The translations under genes were made by a program, and so were the position numbers. A stretch of DNA of 64,000 bases from Leclercia adecarboxylata (GTDB lineage Bacteria; Pseudomonadota; Gammaproteobacteria; Enterobacterales; Enterobacteriaceae). The notes beneath the pieces are model-generated. The model saw only the letters and a list, made by a program, of their open reading frames with translations, did not search any database and was not told the DNA's origin. Numbering within the stretch: position 1 is the stretch's first letter; every line of letters starts with the position of its first letter. The stretch spans positions 496,001 through 560,000 of the forward strand of contig NZ_CP040889.1 of assembly GCF_006171285.1 (NCBI RefSeq), read 5' to 3'. Shown here piece by piece: positions 42,337-51,239 of this stretch.

Positions 42337-42364
42337 CAGGCGGGTGGCAATTGCTACCCGCCTG
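42337..42364. terminator. Bidirectional hairpin between smrB and sixA
   Basis: Near-perfect 28-base palindrome, CAGGCGGGTGG arm and its complement ACCCGCCTG, between convergent smrB and sixA. It has no strong T run but lies right after the smrB stop. Confidence 0.7.
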
Positions 42365-42375
42365 GATCTGTTACG

Positions 42376-42861
42376 TCAGATAGCTTTCGCCATCTTCAGA
42401 TTGCAGGGGCTCATCTGCCAGTTGAAGACGCCAGCACCCGTTTCATTGAGGGTGACATTGGCAATGGCAGAGGTGCTGAACATCGGCGGCGTTTCGCCCG
42501 GGCAGAGTTCAGATACCAGATAGCCGACTAACGGCAGATGGGAAATCACCAGCGCAGAAGCGACACCTTCATTGCACAGCGCCTGAAGATAGGCACTGAC
42601 AAGACCCACATCGCCACACGGGGTAAGCTCTGGCAGAACGTCGACACTGTCTGGCAGGTTCATACACTCCCCTACCACGTCCAGCGTCTGTTCAGCGCGT
42701 AAGAACGGACTGACGAGGACACGTTCAATATCCACTTTTTGCCCTTTCAGCCAGGTTGCCATTTGACGGGACTCGTCACAGCCGCAAGGCGTCAGAGGAC
42801 GTACAGAGTCACTGGCAGCATCAAGTGCCGCGTCACCGTGACGCATGATAAAAACTTGCAT
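42376..42861 (-). CDS. sixA: Phosphohistidine phosphatase SixA
   Basis: Histidine phosphatase that in E. coli dephosphorylates NPr of the nitrogen PTS (and ArcB HPt in vitro). It has 161 residues, as in E. coli. The catalytic RHG (Arg7-His8-Gly9, MQVFIMRHGD) and the second His in ISHLPLVGYL are intact. It is convergent with smrB; in E. coli K-12 the yfcO-V fimbrial genes lie between smrB and sixA and are absent here. Confidence 0.95.
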   Translation of the reverse strand: MQVFIMRHGDAALDAASDSVRPLTPCGCDESRQMATWLKGQKVDIERVLVSPFLRAEQTLDVVGECMNLPDSVDVLPELTPCGDVGLVSAYLQALCNEGVASALVISHLPLVGYLVSELCPGETPPMFSTSAIANVTLNETGAGVFNWQMSPCNLKMAKAI

Positions 42862-43071
42862 ATTGCACCGCTTTTGTTGACCAGGATCACCGGTGTTACT
42901 TCCCCGCGTGAACAGATAACGAGGTAGAAAACCCGATGGCCGGGCATTGTGCCTGATCCATCCGTTGAATGAAACGCTGTTTTTTACCTCAACGGCGTAA
43001 GTATAGTCAATGTCAGTTTACAAATTAGACAGGACCAGACCCTTCAACGGCGGATTTACTCTTATTTGACC

Positions 43072-45219
43072 TTAATTTACAAGGTCAGTTTCCTTTGCTG
43101 GCCAAAATCGCAGCCCCTGATCCGCCATCTGCAATAATGCGTCACACGGCGTAAACCGCGGCCCATATTGCACAGCCAGTCGTTGTAAAATCGCAACAAC
43201 TTCACCCGCACCTAAGCTATCCATATAGCGGAACGGGCCACCCAGGAAAGGTGGGAAACCAATGCCAAACACGGCGCCAATATCGCCGTCGCGGGCATTT
43301 TTAATGACCTTCTCATCAAAGCAGCGCGCCGCTTCGTTGAGCATCATCATGACGCAACGTTCTGCGCACTGTGTCGCAGAGAGTTTGCCCTCGCCGGCAG
43401 GCTGAATAAGCCCATAAATTGCCGGGTCTACCTGTTTCTTGCTTTTACGCCCTTTTGGATCGTAAAGATAGAAACCCCGTCCATTTTTTCTGCCTTTGCG
43501 ATCGTCATTCAAAATTGCAGAAACAATGTTTGCAGGTGCGCTAAACCGTTCACCGTAAGCGTTTTCCAGCACAGGTATAATTTTAGTGCCGGTATCGATT
43601 CCCACCTCATCCAAAAGTTGGATTGGGCCGACCGGGAAACCAAACTTCACCAGCGCGTTATCGATATGTTCAACCTTTTCGCCTTCAGTCAGCAGGCGCA
43701 TGGCCTCATTGATATAAGGCGCCAGAATGCGGTTGACGTAGAACCCGGCTTTATCGGCCACCACCACCGGCGTTTTGCCCTGCATTTTTGCCAGCTTCAC
43801 CACGGTGGCAATGGTCTGCGGGCTGGTTCCGGCGTGCGGGATGACCTCCACCAGCGGCATTTTTTCTACCGGACTGAAGTAATGCAGCCCGATCACCTGT
43901 TCAGGGCGTGCGGCCCCGGCCGCAATATCGCCGATAGGCAACGACGAGGTGTTGGAGGCAAAAATGGTGTGCGGGGCACAGTTCGCCTCTACCTCGGCCA
44001 CCATCTGCTGTTTCAGGGCCAGATCTTCGAATACCGCCTCAATTACCAGATCGCGATGACGGAAACCGCTGTAGTCAGTGGTGCCGGAGATCAGCGCCAG
44101 CTGGCGATCGCGCTCGCTGGCTTTGATATGGCGGCGTTTGACCTTTTTATCAAGCAACTGCCAGCTGTACTGAAGGGCGTGGTTGATCCCCTTCGGGTTG
44201 ATGTCCTTGATCCGCACCGGTAATTTGCCTTTGCTGGCGCTGACGAAGGCGATACCGCCCCCCATCAGCCCGCCGCCCAGCACACCGACAGACTCCAGCG
44301 GCGCTGGCTCCGCCTCGCTGCCGGGATCTTTTTTCACTTCGGTACTGGCAAAAAAGATGCTGCGCAGCGCCTGAGACTGTGGGGTCATCGCCAGTTCGCC
44401 AAAGGCTTTCGCTTCTGCGGCATAGCCGCTGCTGCTGCCCTGGGTCAGGCCGGTATGGATCACCTCGAGAATGCGTTTTGTCGCCGGGTAGTTCCCCTGG
44501 GTTTTTTGCTCGGTTTTTTTGCCCACCATGTTGAACAGCAGCGCACGGCCCAGCGGCCCTGCCAGCACGCGCTCGCGCACCGGTAAGCGACGGGTGTCCG
44601 GTTTGCCTTTCAGGGCCAGCGCAACGGCGGCCTCCAGCAGAATGGAATGCGGAACTACTTCATCCACCAGCCCGACCTTCAGGGCCTGGCGCGGGCGCAG
44701 CTGTTTACCGGCGAGGATCATCTCCAGCGCCGTGCTGACGCCCACCAGACGCGGCAGACGCTGGGTGCCGCCCGAGCCCGGCAGTAAGCCAAGCTGCACT
44801 TCCGGCAGGCCCAGCACCGTTTTGGCGTCGTCGGTGCAGATGCGTGCGTGACAGGCCAGCGCCAGCTCCAGACCGCCGCCGAGGCAGGCGCCGTGGATCG
44901 CCGCAATCACCGGGATCGGCAGGGCATGAATTTCGGCCATGATCTGCTGCCCCTGACGGGCCAGATCTTCCGCCACCTGCGCGCTTTCGGCGCGGGCAAT
45001 CATGTTGATATCGGCCCCGGCAATAAAGTTGTCCGGCTTGGCCGAGATAAACACCAGCCCGCGCAGGTTTTTGTTTTCACGCACCTGCTTGAGGATGGCG
45101 CGAACCTGGCCGCCAAACTCCGCTTTCAGGGTATTCATCTTCTCGCCTGGCGCATCGATGGTGACCACCGCCACGTTGTCCAGACGCACGTGCAGGGTAA
45201 ACGCCGTTGTCATCTCCAT
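43072..45219 (-). CDS. fadJ: Fatty acid oxidation complex alpha subunit FadJ
   Basis: Enoyl-CoA hydratase/3-hydroxyacyl-CoA dehydrogenase of the anaerobic-type beta-oxidation complex with FadI. It has 715 residues (E. coli 714). N-terminal crotonase domain (about 1-190; [19 protein letters not shown] and [20 protein letters not shown]), then the NAD-binding 3HCDH domain (about 310-490, [17 protein letters not shown]) and C-terminal 3HCDH domain. Its start codon overlaps the fadI stop by one base, so fadI and fadJ are translationally coupled. Confidence 0.97.
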   Translation of the reverse strand: MEMTTAFTLHVRLDNVAVVTIDAPGEKMNTLKAEFGGQVRAILKQVRENKNLRGLVFISAKPDNFIAGADINMIARAESAQVAEDLARQGQQIMAEIHALPIPVIAAIHGACLGGGLELALACHARICTDDAKTVLGLPEVQLGLLPGSGGTQRLPRLVGVSTALEMILAGKQLRPRQALKVGLVDEVVPHSILLEAAVALALKGKPDTRRLPVRERVLAGPLGRALLFNMVGKKTEQKTQGNYPATKRILEVIHTGLTQGSSSGYAAEAKAFGELAMTPQSQALRSIFFASTEVKKDPGSEAEPAPLESVGVLGGGLMGGGIAFVSASKGKLPVRIKDINPKGINHALQYSWQLLDKKVKRRHIKASERDRQLALISGTTDYSGFRHRDLVIEAVFEDLALKQQMVAEVEANCAPHTIFASNTSSLPIGDIAAGAARPEQVIGLHYFSPVEKMPLVEVIPHAGTSPQTIATVVKLAKMQGKTPVVVADKAGFYVNRILAPYINEAMRLLTEGEKVEHIDNALVKFGFPVGPIQLLDEVGIDTGTKIIPVLENAYGERFSAPANIVSAILNDDRKGRKNGRGFYLYDPKGRKSKKQVDPAIYGLIQPAGEGKLSATQCAERCVMMMLNEAARCFDEKVIKNARDGDIGAVFGIGFPPFLGGPFRYMDSLGAGEVVAILQRLAVQYGPRFTPCDALLQMADQGLRFWPAKETDLVN

Positions 45220-46529
45220 TATTCAGCCTCCAGAACCATTGCGGCACCCAGACCACCCGCCGCGCAGGCGGTGACCAGGCCAAAACCGCCGCCGCGACGG
45301 CGCAACTCATGCAGCGTCTGGGTGATCATCCTCGCCCCGGTCGCCGCAAAGGGGTGACCGTACGCAATGGAGCCCCCCAGCACGTTAAATTTGCTCTCAT
45401 CCACTTCGCCAGTGGCATGGGCGCGGCCCAGCACGTCCCGGGCAAAGCGTTCGCTGGCCAGCAGTTGCACGTTGGCAAGGGTTTGCGCGGCAAAGGCTTC
45501 GTGCATGTCGATGAGCGTGAGATCGCCCATGGTAAGCCCGGCACGCTCAAGCGCCAGCGGCGTGGACCAGGCTGGCCCCAGCAGCATGTCCTGCCAGACA
45601 TCAATGGCGGTGAAGGCGTAGCTGCGCAGATAGCCGAGCGGCTTCAGGCCCAGCTCTCTGGCGCGCGATTCGGTCATCAGGATCACCGCCGCCGCGCCGT
45701 CGGTTAACGGAGTGCTGTTCGCTGCGGTGACGGTGCCGTGTTTGCGGTCGAACGCCGGGCGCAGTTTTGCGTAATCCGCAAGCGTTGAGGTGCCGCGAAT
45801 ATTGTTATCCTGGCTGAGCGGCTCGCGGAATGGCGGCGTATAGGCCGTCATGACCTCGTCCGCCAGTTTGCCTTCCGCCCAGGCCTGAGCGGCGCGCTGG
45901 TGCGAGCGGTGTGCCAGGGCATCCTGCTGTTCACGGGTGATGCCGTAGGTTTTCGCCATCTGCTCGGCGGTATCGCCCATGCGCAAGCCGGTGGAATATT
46001 CCGCCACGCCTGGCGGCACAGGGAGTAAATCGCGCAGACGCAGGCGCGAAAACAGCGACAGGCGCTGCCCGGTGGTGCGGGCTTTGTTGACGTCCACCAG
46101 CACGCGGGCGAGCTTTTTGCTGACGCCAATCGGTAAAACGGACGAGGAGTCGGCGCCGCCAGCAATCCCGGCGCGAATGGTGCCGGTTATCAGGCTCTCC
46201 GCGACGTTTGCCACCGCCTGAAAGCTGGTGGCGCAGGCGCGACTCACGCTGTAGGCATCGGTGTGCACGTTCATCCCGGTGCCCAGCACGATTTCACGGG
46301 CGATATTGGGCGCTTCCGGCATTTGCACTACCTGGCCAAAGACCAGCTGTTCAATGACTTCGGGAGGAATTTCACTGCGAGCCAGTAACTCTCCTACGAC
46401 CATTTTCCCCAGATCGACGGCAGGAATGCCATGAAACGCCGTCGCCTGACGGGCAAACGGCGTACGTAATCCACTGACAATGGCAATGCGATCGCCCTGA
46501 CGGGTGATTAGCGGTAATGCCTGACTCAT
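45219..46529 (-). CDS. fadI: Acetyl-CoA acyltransferase (3-ketoacyl-CoA thiolase) FadI
   Basis: Thiolase partner of FadJ in beta-oxidation. It has 436 residues, as in E. coli. Thiolase Cys nucleophile is Cys99 (VSRACATS), with the His and Cys bases in [17 protein letters not shown] and [20 protein letters not shown]. The start at 46529 ([12 protein letters not shown]) matches E. coli; the in-frame ATG at 46607 extends across the FadR site and is rejected. FadR operator lies 30-46 bases upstream. Confidence 0.97.
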   Translation of the reverse strand: MSQALPLITRQGDRIAIVSGLRTPFARQATAFHGIPAVDLGKMVVGELLARSEIPPEVIEQLVFGQVVQMPEAPNIAREIVLGTGMNVHTDAYSVSRACATSFQAVANVAESLITGTIRAGIAGGADSSSVLPIGVSKKLARVLVDVNKARTTGQRLSLFSRLRLRDLLPVPPGVAEYSTGLRMGDTAEQMAKTYGITREQQDALAHRSHQRAAQAWAEGKLADEVMTAYTPPFREPLSQDNNIRGTSTLADYAKLRPAFDRKHGTVTAANSTPLTDGAAAVILMTESRARELGLKPLGYLRSYAFTAIDVWQDMLLGPAWSTPLALERAGLTMGDLTLIDMHEAFAAQTLANVQLLASERFARDVLGRAHATGEVDESKFNVLGGSIAYGHPFAATGARMITQTLHELRRRGGGFGLVTACAAGGLGAAMVLEAE

Positions 46530-46558
46530 AACGCTCCCCTGTGAATAACAAATGCGCA

Positions 46559-46575
46559 AAGTGGTCTGACCTGAT
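46559..46575 (-). promoter_or_regulatory. FadR operator of fadIJ
   Basis: AAGTGGTCTGACCTGAT carries the TGGT...GACC half-sites of the FadR box (12 of 17 to ATCTGGTACGACCAGAT). It lies 30-46 bases upstream of the fadI start, so long-chain acyl-CoA would derepress fadIJ. Confidence 0.75.
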
Positions 46576-46650
46576 AACAGTCTTAACCAAATTTTTACAT
46601 TAGCCAATCAGGGAGAAGAAAAATTGCGAGCGAACACACAGAGAGCAAAC

Positions 46651-46676
46651 GAAACGCCTCCGGGAAGGAGGCGTTG
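46651..46676 (-). terminator. Terminator of yfcZ
   Basis: Stem AACGCCTCC/GGAGGCGTT around a short loop, just after the yfcZ stop; the following minus-strand bases are TCGTTTGC, a weak T run. Confidence 0.65.
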
Positions 46677-46683
46677 AAAGGAA

Positions 46684-46968
46684 TTAGCGCAGACCGAGTT
46701 GAAAAATCAGGGATTCTGCTTCGCAGCTGAACACGAAGTCGATGTCCAGGCGAACCCCGCCTTCCACGTCGGTGAAGGTGGAATTAATTTCGCACGGTTC
46801 AGACTCCACGCCGCGGGCTTTTTCGGTCAGGGCAGCCAGCGTCTCTTCGGCGTCGGCACGACTGGCGAACTCACGGCTGTAAGAGGCGGTGCAATCCGTG
46901 TTGTCCACGATGGTGCCCACATCCATACAGCAGCAAACCGGGGTTTCATCAGCACTGCATTTACTCAT
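46684..46968 (-). CDS. yfcZ: YfcZ/YiiS family (DUF406) protein
   Basis: Small conserved protein of unknown function. It has 94 residues, as in E. coli. It begins MSKCSADETPVCCCMDVG: four Cys in the first 14 residues suggest metal or cluster binding, as in the family. The rest is a ferredoxin-like fold (DCTASYSREFASRADAEETL). It is divergent from fadL, sharing the region that holds the fadL regulatory sites. Confidence 0.92.
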   Translation of the reverse strand: MSKCSADETPVCCCMDVGTIVDNTDCTASYSREFASRADAEETLAALTEKARGVESEPCEINSTFTDVEGGVRLDIDFVFSCEAESLIFQLGLR

Positions 46969-47074
46969 AGTAGATTTCCTCTGAATTCGCGCACGGCGCG
47001 AGAATAAACACGATGCTGATATTTTACGCCCCGGGCGGGGGTGGCTCCAGTTGTTAATGGCCGAAAACCGGGTA

Positions 47075-47090
47075 AGTGAGCAATATCACA
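47075..47090 (+). promoter_or_regulatory. CRP-like site upstream of fadL
   Basis: AGTGA-N6-TCACA, 9 of 10 to the CRP half-sites TGTGA/TCACA. It lies about 150 bases upstream of the FadR-overlapped promoter; fadL is catabolite-controlled in E. coli. The 372 bases from 46969 to 47340 hold no gene. Confidence 0.6.
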
Positions 47091-47214
47091 AGTAAAAATG
47101 ATCTAAAACAAAAATCACCCATTCGGAGGAAGCGAACTGGTCACAATTTTGCCACCCAGATCCCGTTTCGAAAAACATATCAGTAAATATTCACAAACAC
47201 TCTTGCAACATTCT

Positions 47215-47255
47215 ATCTGGTCAGACCTATACTCTCGCCACTGGTCTGATTTCTA
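47215..47255 (+). promoter_or_regulatory. Two FadR operators of fadL
   Basis: ATCTGGTCAGACCTATA (47215-47231) and CACTGGTCTGATTTCTA (47239-47255) are FadR boxes placed in tandem, as in E. coli fadL. The first overlaps a -10-like TATACT (47228-47233). FadR repression is relieved by long-chain acyl-CoA. Confidence 0.8.
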
Positions 47256-47340
47256 AGTGTTACCACAGACCCTACACTTCGCGCTCCTGTTACGGTATGT
47301 AACAAATATTGCATAAAAATAACTCAATGAGGTTATGGTC

Positions 47341-48663
47341 ATGAGCCAGAAAACCCTGTTCAAAAAAACTGCGCTGGCAGTCGCAGTGGCAATCGTCTCC
47401 ACCTCCGCCTGGTCAGCGGGATTCCAGCTTAACGAGTTCTCTTCCTCAGGCCTGGGCCGTGCCTATTCCGGGGAAGGCGCCATTGCTGATGACGCCGGGA
47501 ACGCGAGCCGTAACCCTGCCCTGATCATGATGTTTGATCGTCCAACCTTCTCCGCAGGTGCCATTTTTGTTGACCCTGATGTAGATATCTCCGGACGCTC
47601 TCCAACGGGCGCAAGCCTGAATGCGAGTAATATCGCGCCAACAGCATGGGTTCCAAACCTGCACTTCGTCGCGCCAATCAATGACCAATTTGGCTGGGGC
47701 GCGTCCGTTACCTCTAACTACGGACTGGCGACCGAGTTCAATAACAACTACGCGGCAGGAGCGTACGGCGGTACAACCGACCTGGAAACCCTCAACCTGA
47801 ACCTGAGCGGTGCTTATCGCCTGGATAATCACTGGAGTTTCGGTGTTGGGTTTGATGCTGTGTATGCAAAAGCGAAAATTGAGCGCTACGCGGGTGACCT
47901 GGGTCGCATCGTCGCAGGGTCCGGCGCATTACCTCCGGCTCTGGCACGTCAGGTCGCCGGGATCCAGGGAGACACCCAGATTGCCTATCTGAAGGGTGAT
48001 GAGTGGGGCTTTGGCTGGAATGCCGGTATTCTGTATGAAATCGACAAGAACAACCGGTATGGCTTTACCTACCGCTCTGAAGTAAAAATCGATTTCGATG
48101 GCGACTATAAGAGCAGCCTGCCTTCAGCTTACAACCAGATCCTGGGCAACTTTGGTCTGCCAATGGGGACCGATGGCCGCACCACTGGCGGTTCTCTGAC
48201 CCTGAATTTACCTGAGATGTGGGAACTGTCCGGCTACAACAGAGTCGCACCGCAATGGGCTATCCACTATAGCCTGACCTACACAAGCTGGAGCCAGTTC
48301 CAGGAGCTGAAAGCGACTAACAGCGGCGGTGATACGCTTTTCTATAAAGATGAAAGCTTTAAAGACGCGTACCGCATCGCGCTGGGTACCACCTACTATA
48401 TGGATGATAACTGGACGTTCCGTACCGGTATTGCCTTCGATGACAGCCCGGTTCCGGCAGACAAACGTTCTATCTCCATTCCGGATCAGGATCGCTTCTG
48501 GCTGAGCGCCGGTGCAACCTACGCATTCAACAAAGATGCCTCAATCGATGCGGGTGTCTCTTATATGCACGGTCAGAAAGTATCGTTCCAGGAAGGTCCG
48601 TATGAGTTCTCTTCTGAAGGTAAAGCCTGGCTGTATGGCATGAACTTCAACTACGCGTTCTAA
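47341..48663 (+). CDS. fadL: Long-chain fatty acid outer membrane transporter FadL
   Basis: 14-stranded outer-membrane channel with an N-terminal hatch that imports long-chain fatty acids; also a T2-phage receptor in E. coli. It has 440 residues (E. coli 446). Signal peptide is about 25 residues (ends TSAWS), mature start [20 protein letters not shown]. The hatch NPA motif region ([10 protein letters not shown]) is present; the terminal strand ends in Phe (NFNYAF), for BAM assembly. Start 47341 is preferred over ATG 47335 because GAGG is 8 bases upstream of it. Confidence 0.96.
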   Translation: MSQKTLFKKTALAVAVAIVSTSAWSAGFQLNEFSSSGLGRAYSGEGAIADDAGNASRNPALIMMFDRPTFSAGAIFVDPDVDISGRSPTGASLNASNIAPTAWVPNLHFVAPINDQFGWGASVTSNYGLATEFNNNYAAGAYGGTTDLETLNLNLSGAYRLDNHWSFGVGFDAVYAKAKIERYAGDLGRIVAGSGALPPALARQVAGIQGDTQIAYLKGDEWGFGWNAGILYEIDKNNRYGFTYRSEVKIDFDGDYKSSLPSAYNQILGNFGLPMGTDGRTTGGSLTLNLPEMWELSGYNRVAPQWAIHYSLTYTSWSQFQELKATNSGGDTLFYKDESFKDAYRIALGTTYYMDDNWTFRTGIAFDDSPVPADKRSISIPDQDRFWLSAGATYAFNKDASIDAGVSYMHGQKVSFQEGPYEFSSEGKAWLYGMNFNYAF

Positions 48664-48676
48664 TCACATCACGATT

Positions 48677-48716
48677 AAAAAAGGTGAGCCTTCTGGGCTC
48701 ACCTTTTCTTTTTTAT
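48677..48716. terminator. Bidirectional terminator between fadL and mlaA
   Basis: AAGGTGAGCC/GGCTCACCTT stem with TTCT loop, followed by TTTCTTTTTT on the plus side and flanked by A-rich DNA on the other; its distal end touches the mlaA stop. Confidence 0.85.
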
Positions 48717-49465
48717 TCCGCATCAATCTCGGAGAGTTCGTTTTCGATCGCTTTCGCGTTCGGATTCTCTTCCGGTTTCAGCTTGCCGCCATTAGCAATG
48801 AAGTCGTGGTTCTGGAAGTAGGCCTCACGCACCATGAGATACGGATCGGAGGACTGACGCAGCAGACCGTCGGAATCCAGCAGCTGCGCGCGCGTCTCTA
48901 CCCCTTCCAGCGTCCATTTACCCACCGACAGCGGCCAGGTCAGCCATGACAGCACCGGATAGAGCGTATCGACCATGTCGCCGCCATCGTCACGCAGCGT
49001 GAAGCTACCGTAGAACGGCAGGTGCACGTACGGGCCGTAACCCACATTGTAATGACCCAGGGTACTACCGAAACGGTGCGGCTGCTCGCGCTGCAGCTTC
49101 GGATTCGCCATCCCGGCAACGTCAATAAAGCCGCCCATCCCTAACAGGGTGTTGAGGAAGAATCGGGTGAAGTGGACCATCCCCTGATAAGGATCGCCCT
49201 GCAGGAAGTAGTTCGCCATGACCGCAGGCTCTTCGAGGTTGCTGGTAAAGTTGCTCAGGCCGTTACGGGCAGGCTGGGGAACATAATCCCGCCATGCCAC
49301 CGCAACCGGGCGCACCACATACGGATCCAGCACGTTATAGTTGAAGTTGTACATGGTGCGGTTAAATCCTTCCAGAGGATCGGAGCGCCCCTGCTGCTCG
49401 CCGGAGCTGGCGCAGCCCATCAGCAACGTGGTGCTCAGCGCAACCACCGACAGCCCAAGTTTCAT
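48713..49465 (-). CDS. mlaA: Phospholipid-binding lipoprotein MlaA (VacJ)
   Basis: Outer-membrane lipoprotein that removes surface-exposed phospholipids and hands them to MlaC for retrograde transport. It has 250 residues (E. coli 251). The lipobox is LLMGC with Cys18. The MlaA/VacJ body follows (SDPLEGFNRTMYNFNYNVLD ... YFLQGDPYQGMVHFTRFFLN). The start at 49465 has GGGAGA upstream and fits E. coli; an upstream ATG at 49504 would spoil the signal peptide. Confidence 0.96.
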   Translation of the reverse strand: MKLGLSVVALSTTLLMGCASSGEQQGRSDPLEGFNRTMYNFNYNVLDPYVVRPVAVAWRDYVPQPARNGLSNFTSNLEEPAVMANYFLQGDPYQGMVHFTRFFLNTLLGMGGFIDVAGMANPKLQREQPHRFGSTLGHYNVGYGPYVHLPFYGSFTLRDDGGDMVDTLYPVLSWLTWPLSVGKWTLEGVETRAQLLDSDGLLRQSSDPYLMVREAYFQNHDFIANGGKLKPEENPNAKAIENELSEIDAE

Positions 49466-49780
49466 ATCTTTCTCCCTGTTAAGTATGGCTATCAGCAAAG
49501 CCATCCGTCATGGCGCTTTCGCGCTCTGTCTGTAAACGTGCAAGTGATTGTATCAGCACGACTACTGATGTCTACGACCACAAATCGGGGCAATAAACAC
49601 GCTCTGGTATGATCTCAGAATAGCCTGGCTTTGGGTTTTCGTTTGGCTGGCAATTTTATACGGCCTTTGCCATTGATGTATCGCCTTTATTGCCATTGCG
49701 GGAATTTAAGAGCATCCCCACGGGCGGCGGAGGAAAAAGCGCTACGCTTAAGGGGTATTAGCCACCTCTGGAGCATTAAA
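49466..49780. promoter_or_regulatory. Divergent region between mlaA and yfdC
   Basis: About 315 bases with no gene I can support; it must hold promoters for mlaA (leftward) and yfdC (rightward). I recognise no specific operator. An upstream in-frame ATG of yfdC at 49631 exists but the homologous start is 49781. Confidence 0.5.
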
Positions 49781-50710
49781 ATGGACGAATTAAAAGACGA
49801 GAAAATAGACGGTCATACCGAAGAACTGGAAGTTGAAAGCGAGGAGAAACGCCGGGGAAAGAAGATTGAGGTCGATGAGGACCGGCTACCCTCACGCGCG
49901 ATGGCAATACATGAACATATTCGCCAGGACGGTGAGAAAGAGCTGGAGCGCGATGCCATGGCGCTGTTCTGGTCGGCCATCGCCGCCGGACTATCGATGA
50001 GCGCCTCATTGCTGGCGAAAGGGATTTTCCACGTTGAGCTCGAAGGCATACCCGGCGGCATCATACTGGAGAACCTCGGTTATACCTTTGGCTTTATTAT
50101 CGTGATCATGGCCCGCCAGCAGCTGTTTACGGAGAACACCGTCACCGCCGTACTCCCGGTGATGCAAAGCCCGACATGGGGCAATTTCGGCCTGCTGATG
50201 CGCCTGTGGAGCGTGGTGCTGCTCGGTAATATTATCGGTACCGGTGTCGCCGCCTGGGCGTTTGAGTATATGCCGATATTTGATGAGCCTACCCGGGACG
50301 TCTTTGTGAAAATTGGTATGGGCGTGATGGAAAATAGTCCATCGGAGATGTTCGCCAACGCCATTATCTCCGGCTGGATCGTTGCCACTATGGTCTGGAT
50401 GTTCCCCGCTGCCGGTTCGGCAAAGATTGTGGTTATCATACTGATGACCTGGCTTATCGCCCTCGCCGATACCACCCACATTGTGGTGGGGACGGTGGAA
50501 ATTTTATATCTGGTATTTAACGGCACCATCCACTGGACCGAGTTTTTCTGGCCCTTCGCGCTCCCTACCCTGGCAGGCAACATCTGCGGCGGGACCTTTA
50601 TTTTTGCCCTGCTCAGCCATGCGCAGATTCGCAACGATATGTCGAACAAGCGCAAAGCTGAACTGAAAGCCCGGCAGGAAGAAGAGGAAGAACGCAAAAA
50701 ATCGGCGTGA
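49781..50710 (+). CDS. yfdC: FNT-family inner-membrane protein YfdC
   Basis: Formate/nitrite-channel (FNT) family member of unknown substrate. It has 309 residues (E. coli 310). The cytoplasmic, charge-rich N terminus (about 1-70, LKDEKIDGHTEELEVESEEK) is followed by six helices. The start at 49781 has TGGAG 8 bases upstream. A charged C-terminal tail (KRKAELKARQEEEEERKK) is likewise typical. Next to argW, as in E. coli. Confidence 0.92.
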   Translation: MDELKDEKIDGHTEELEVESEEKRRGKKIEVDEDRLPSRAMAIHEHIRQDGEKELERDAMALFWSAIAAGLSMSASLLAKGIFHVELEGIPGGIILENLGYTFGFIIVIMARQQLFTENTVTAVLPVMQSPTWGNFGLLMRLWSVVLLGNIIGTGVAAWAFEYMPIFDEPTRDVFVKIGMGVMENSPSEMFANAIISGWIVATMVWMFPAAGSAKIVVIILMTWLIALADTTHIVVGTVEILYLVFNGTIHWTEFFWPFALPTLAGNICGGTFIFALLSHAQIRNDMSNKRKAELKARQEEEEERKKSA

Positions 50711-50745
50711 ATGGCGACACTTTAAGCAGTCAGGCGGTGACGCGC

Positions 50746-50774
50746 TTAACGCATTGTCTAAATGACGTTATACT
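50746..50774 (+). promoter_or_regulatory. Sigma-70 promoter of argW
   Basis: -35-like TTAACG (50746-50751) and -10 TATACT (50769-50774) with a 17-base spacer, about 12 bases before the tRNA 5' end. A GC-rich stretch follows the -10, as in stable RNA discriminators. Confidence 0.65.
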
Positions 50775-50785
50775 CGTGCCGCTTC

Positions 50786-50857
50786 GTCCCCTTAGTTAAA
50801 TGGATATAACGAGCCCCTCCTAAGGGCTAGTTGCAGGTTCGATTCCTGCAGGGGACA
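50786..50857 (+). tRNA. argW: tRNA-Arg (anticodon CCU)
   Basis: 72-nt tRNA body matching E. coli argW nearly base for base. Acceptor stem GTCCCCT pairs with AGGGGAC, D arm GTTA/TAAC, anticodon stem AGCCC/GGGCT with loop CTCCTAA (anticodon CCT at 50819-50821), and T arm GCAGG-TTCGATT-CCTGC. Discriminator base A at 50857. It decodes the rare codon AGG. The next bases are CTT, not the CCA encoded by E. coli argW, so the 3' CCA is not encoded. argW is a classic phage/island integration site. Confidence 0.95.
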
Positions 50858-50981
50858 CTTTCCTGCTTTCAACCTTCTCTCCAGCCAATAGCACCCATAC
50901 ACACAACGTCACCTGCCGCTGTGCTGTACTCTCGCGCCGTTAGAACGAATTCCCACCTGAGAGAAACAACGGAGTAATGGA

Positions 50982-51203
50982 ATGAAAAGATTTCTGATCG
51001 CTTTGGCGCTAATCGCCCCCTGCTCTGCCTTTGCCGGGGTGGTATTCCATCCGGTGGAGCGCGCGGCCGTGGTCGCAAATTCTGACCACCCTGTCGCAGC
51101 GGCAACCGTTACCGCGCAGGCAAGAAACCACCGGGCAGCCAGAGTGGATGCCGTTAGCTGCAACGACGGGCGCTGCGTCCAGCACGGTAATGTTATTCGC
51201 TAA
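50982..51203 (+). CDS. Small secreted protein of unknown function
   Basis: I do not recognise this 73-residue protein. It has a clear Sec signal peptide (MKRFLIALALIAPCSAFA, cleavage after Ala18), then a short mature part that has one pair of cysteines close to the C terminus (SCNDGRCVQ), Val/Ala/His rich, ending HGNVIR. The ATG follows a GGAG-containing leader. A hairpin terminator follows immediately. It lies directly behind argW, opposite to the flagellin gene. Periplasmic or secreted location is inferred from the signal peptide only. Confidence 0.7.
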   Translation: MKRFLIALALIAPCSAFAGVVFHPVERAAVVANSDHPVAAATVTAQARNHRAARVDAVSCNDGRCVQHGNVIR

Positions 51204-51208
51204 GCGTT

Positions 51209-51236
51209 ATGGAGCCCCACAAGCCAGGGCTCCATT
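51209..51236. terminator. Terminator between the small protein gene and the flagellin gene
   Basis: Stem TGGAGCCC/GGGCTCCA with a nine-base loop, followed by TTCTGTTATTT on the plus side. It serves the two convergent genes. Confidence 0.75.
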
Positions 51237-51239
51237 CTG

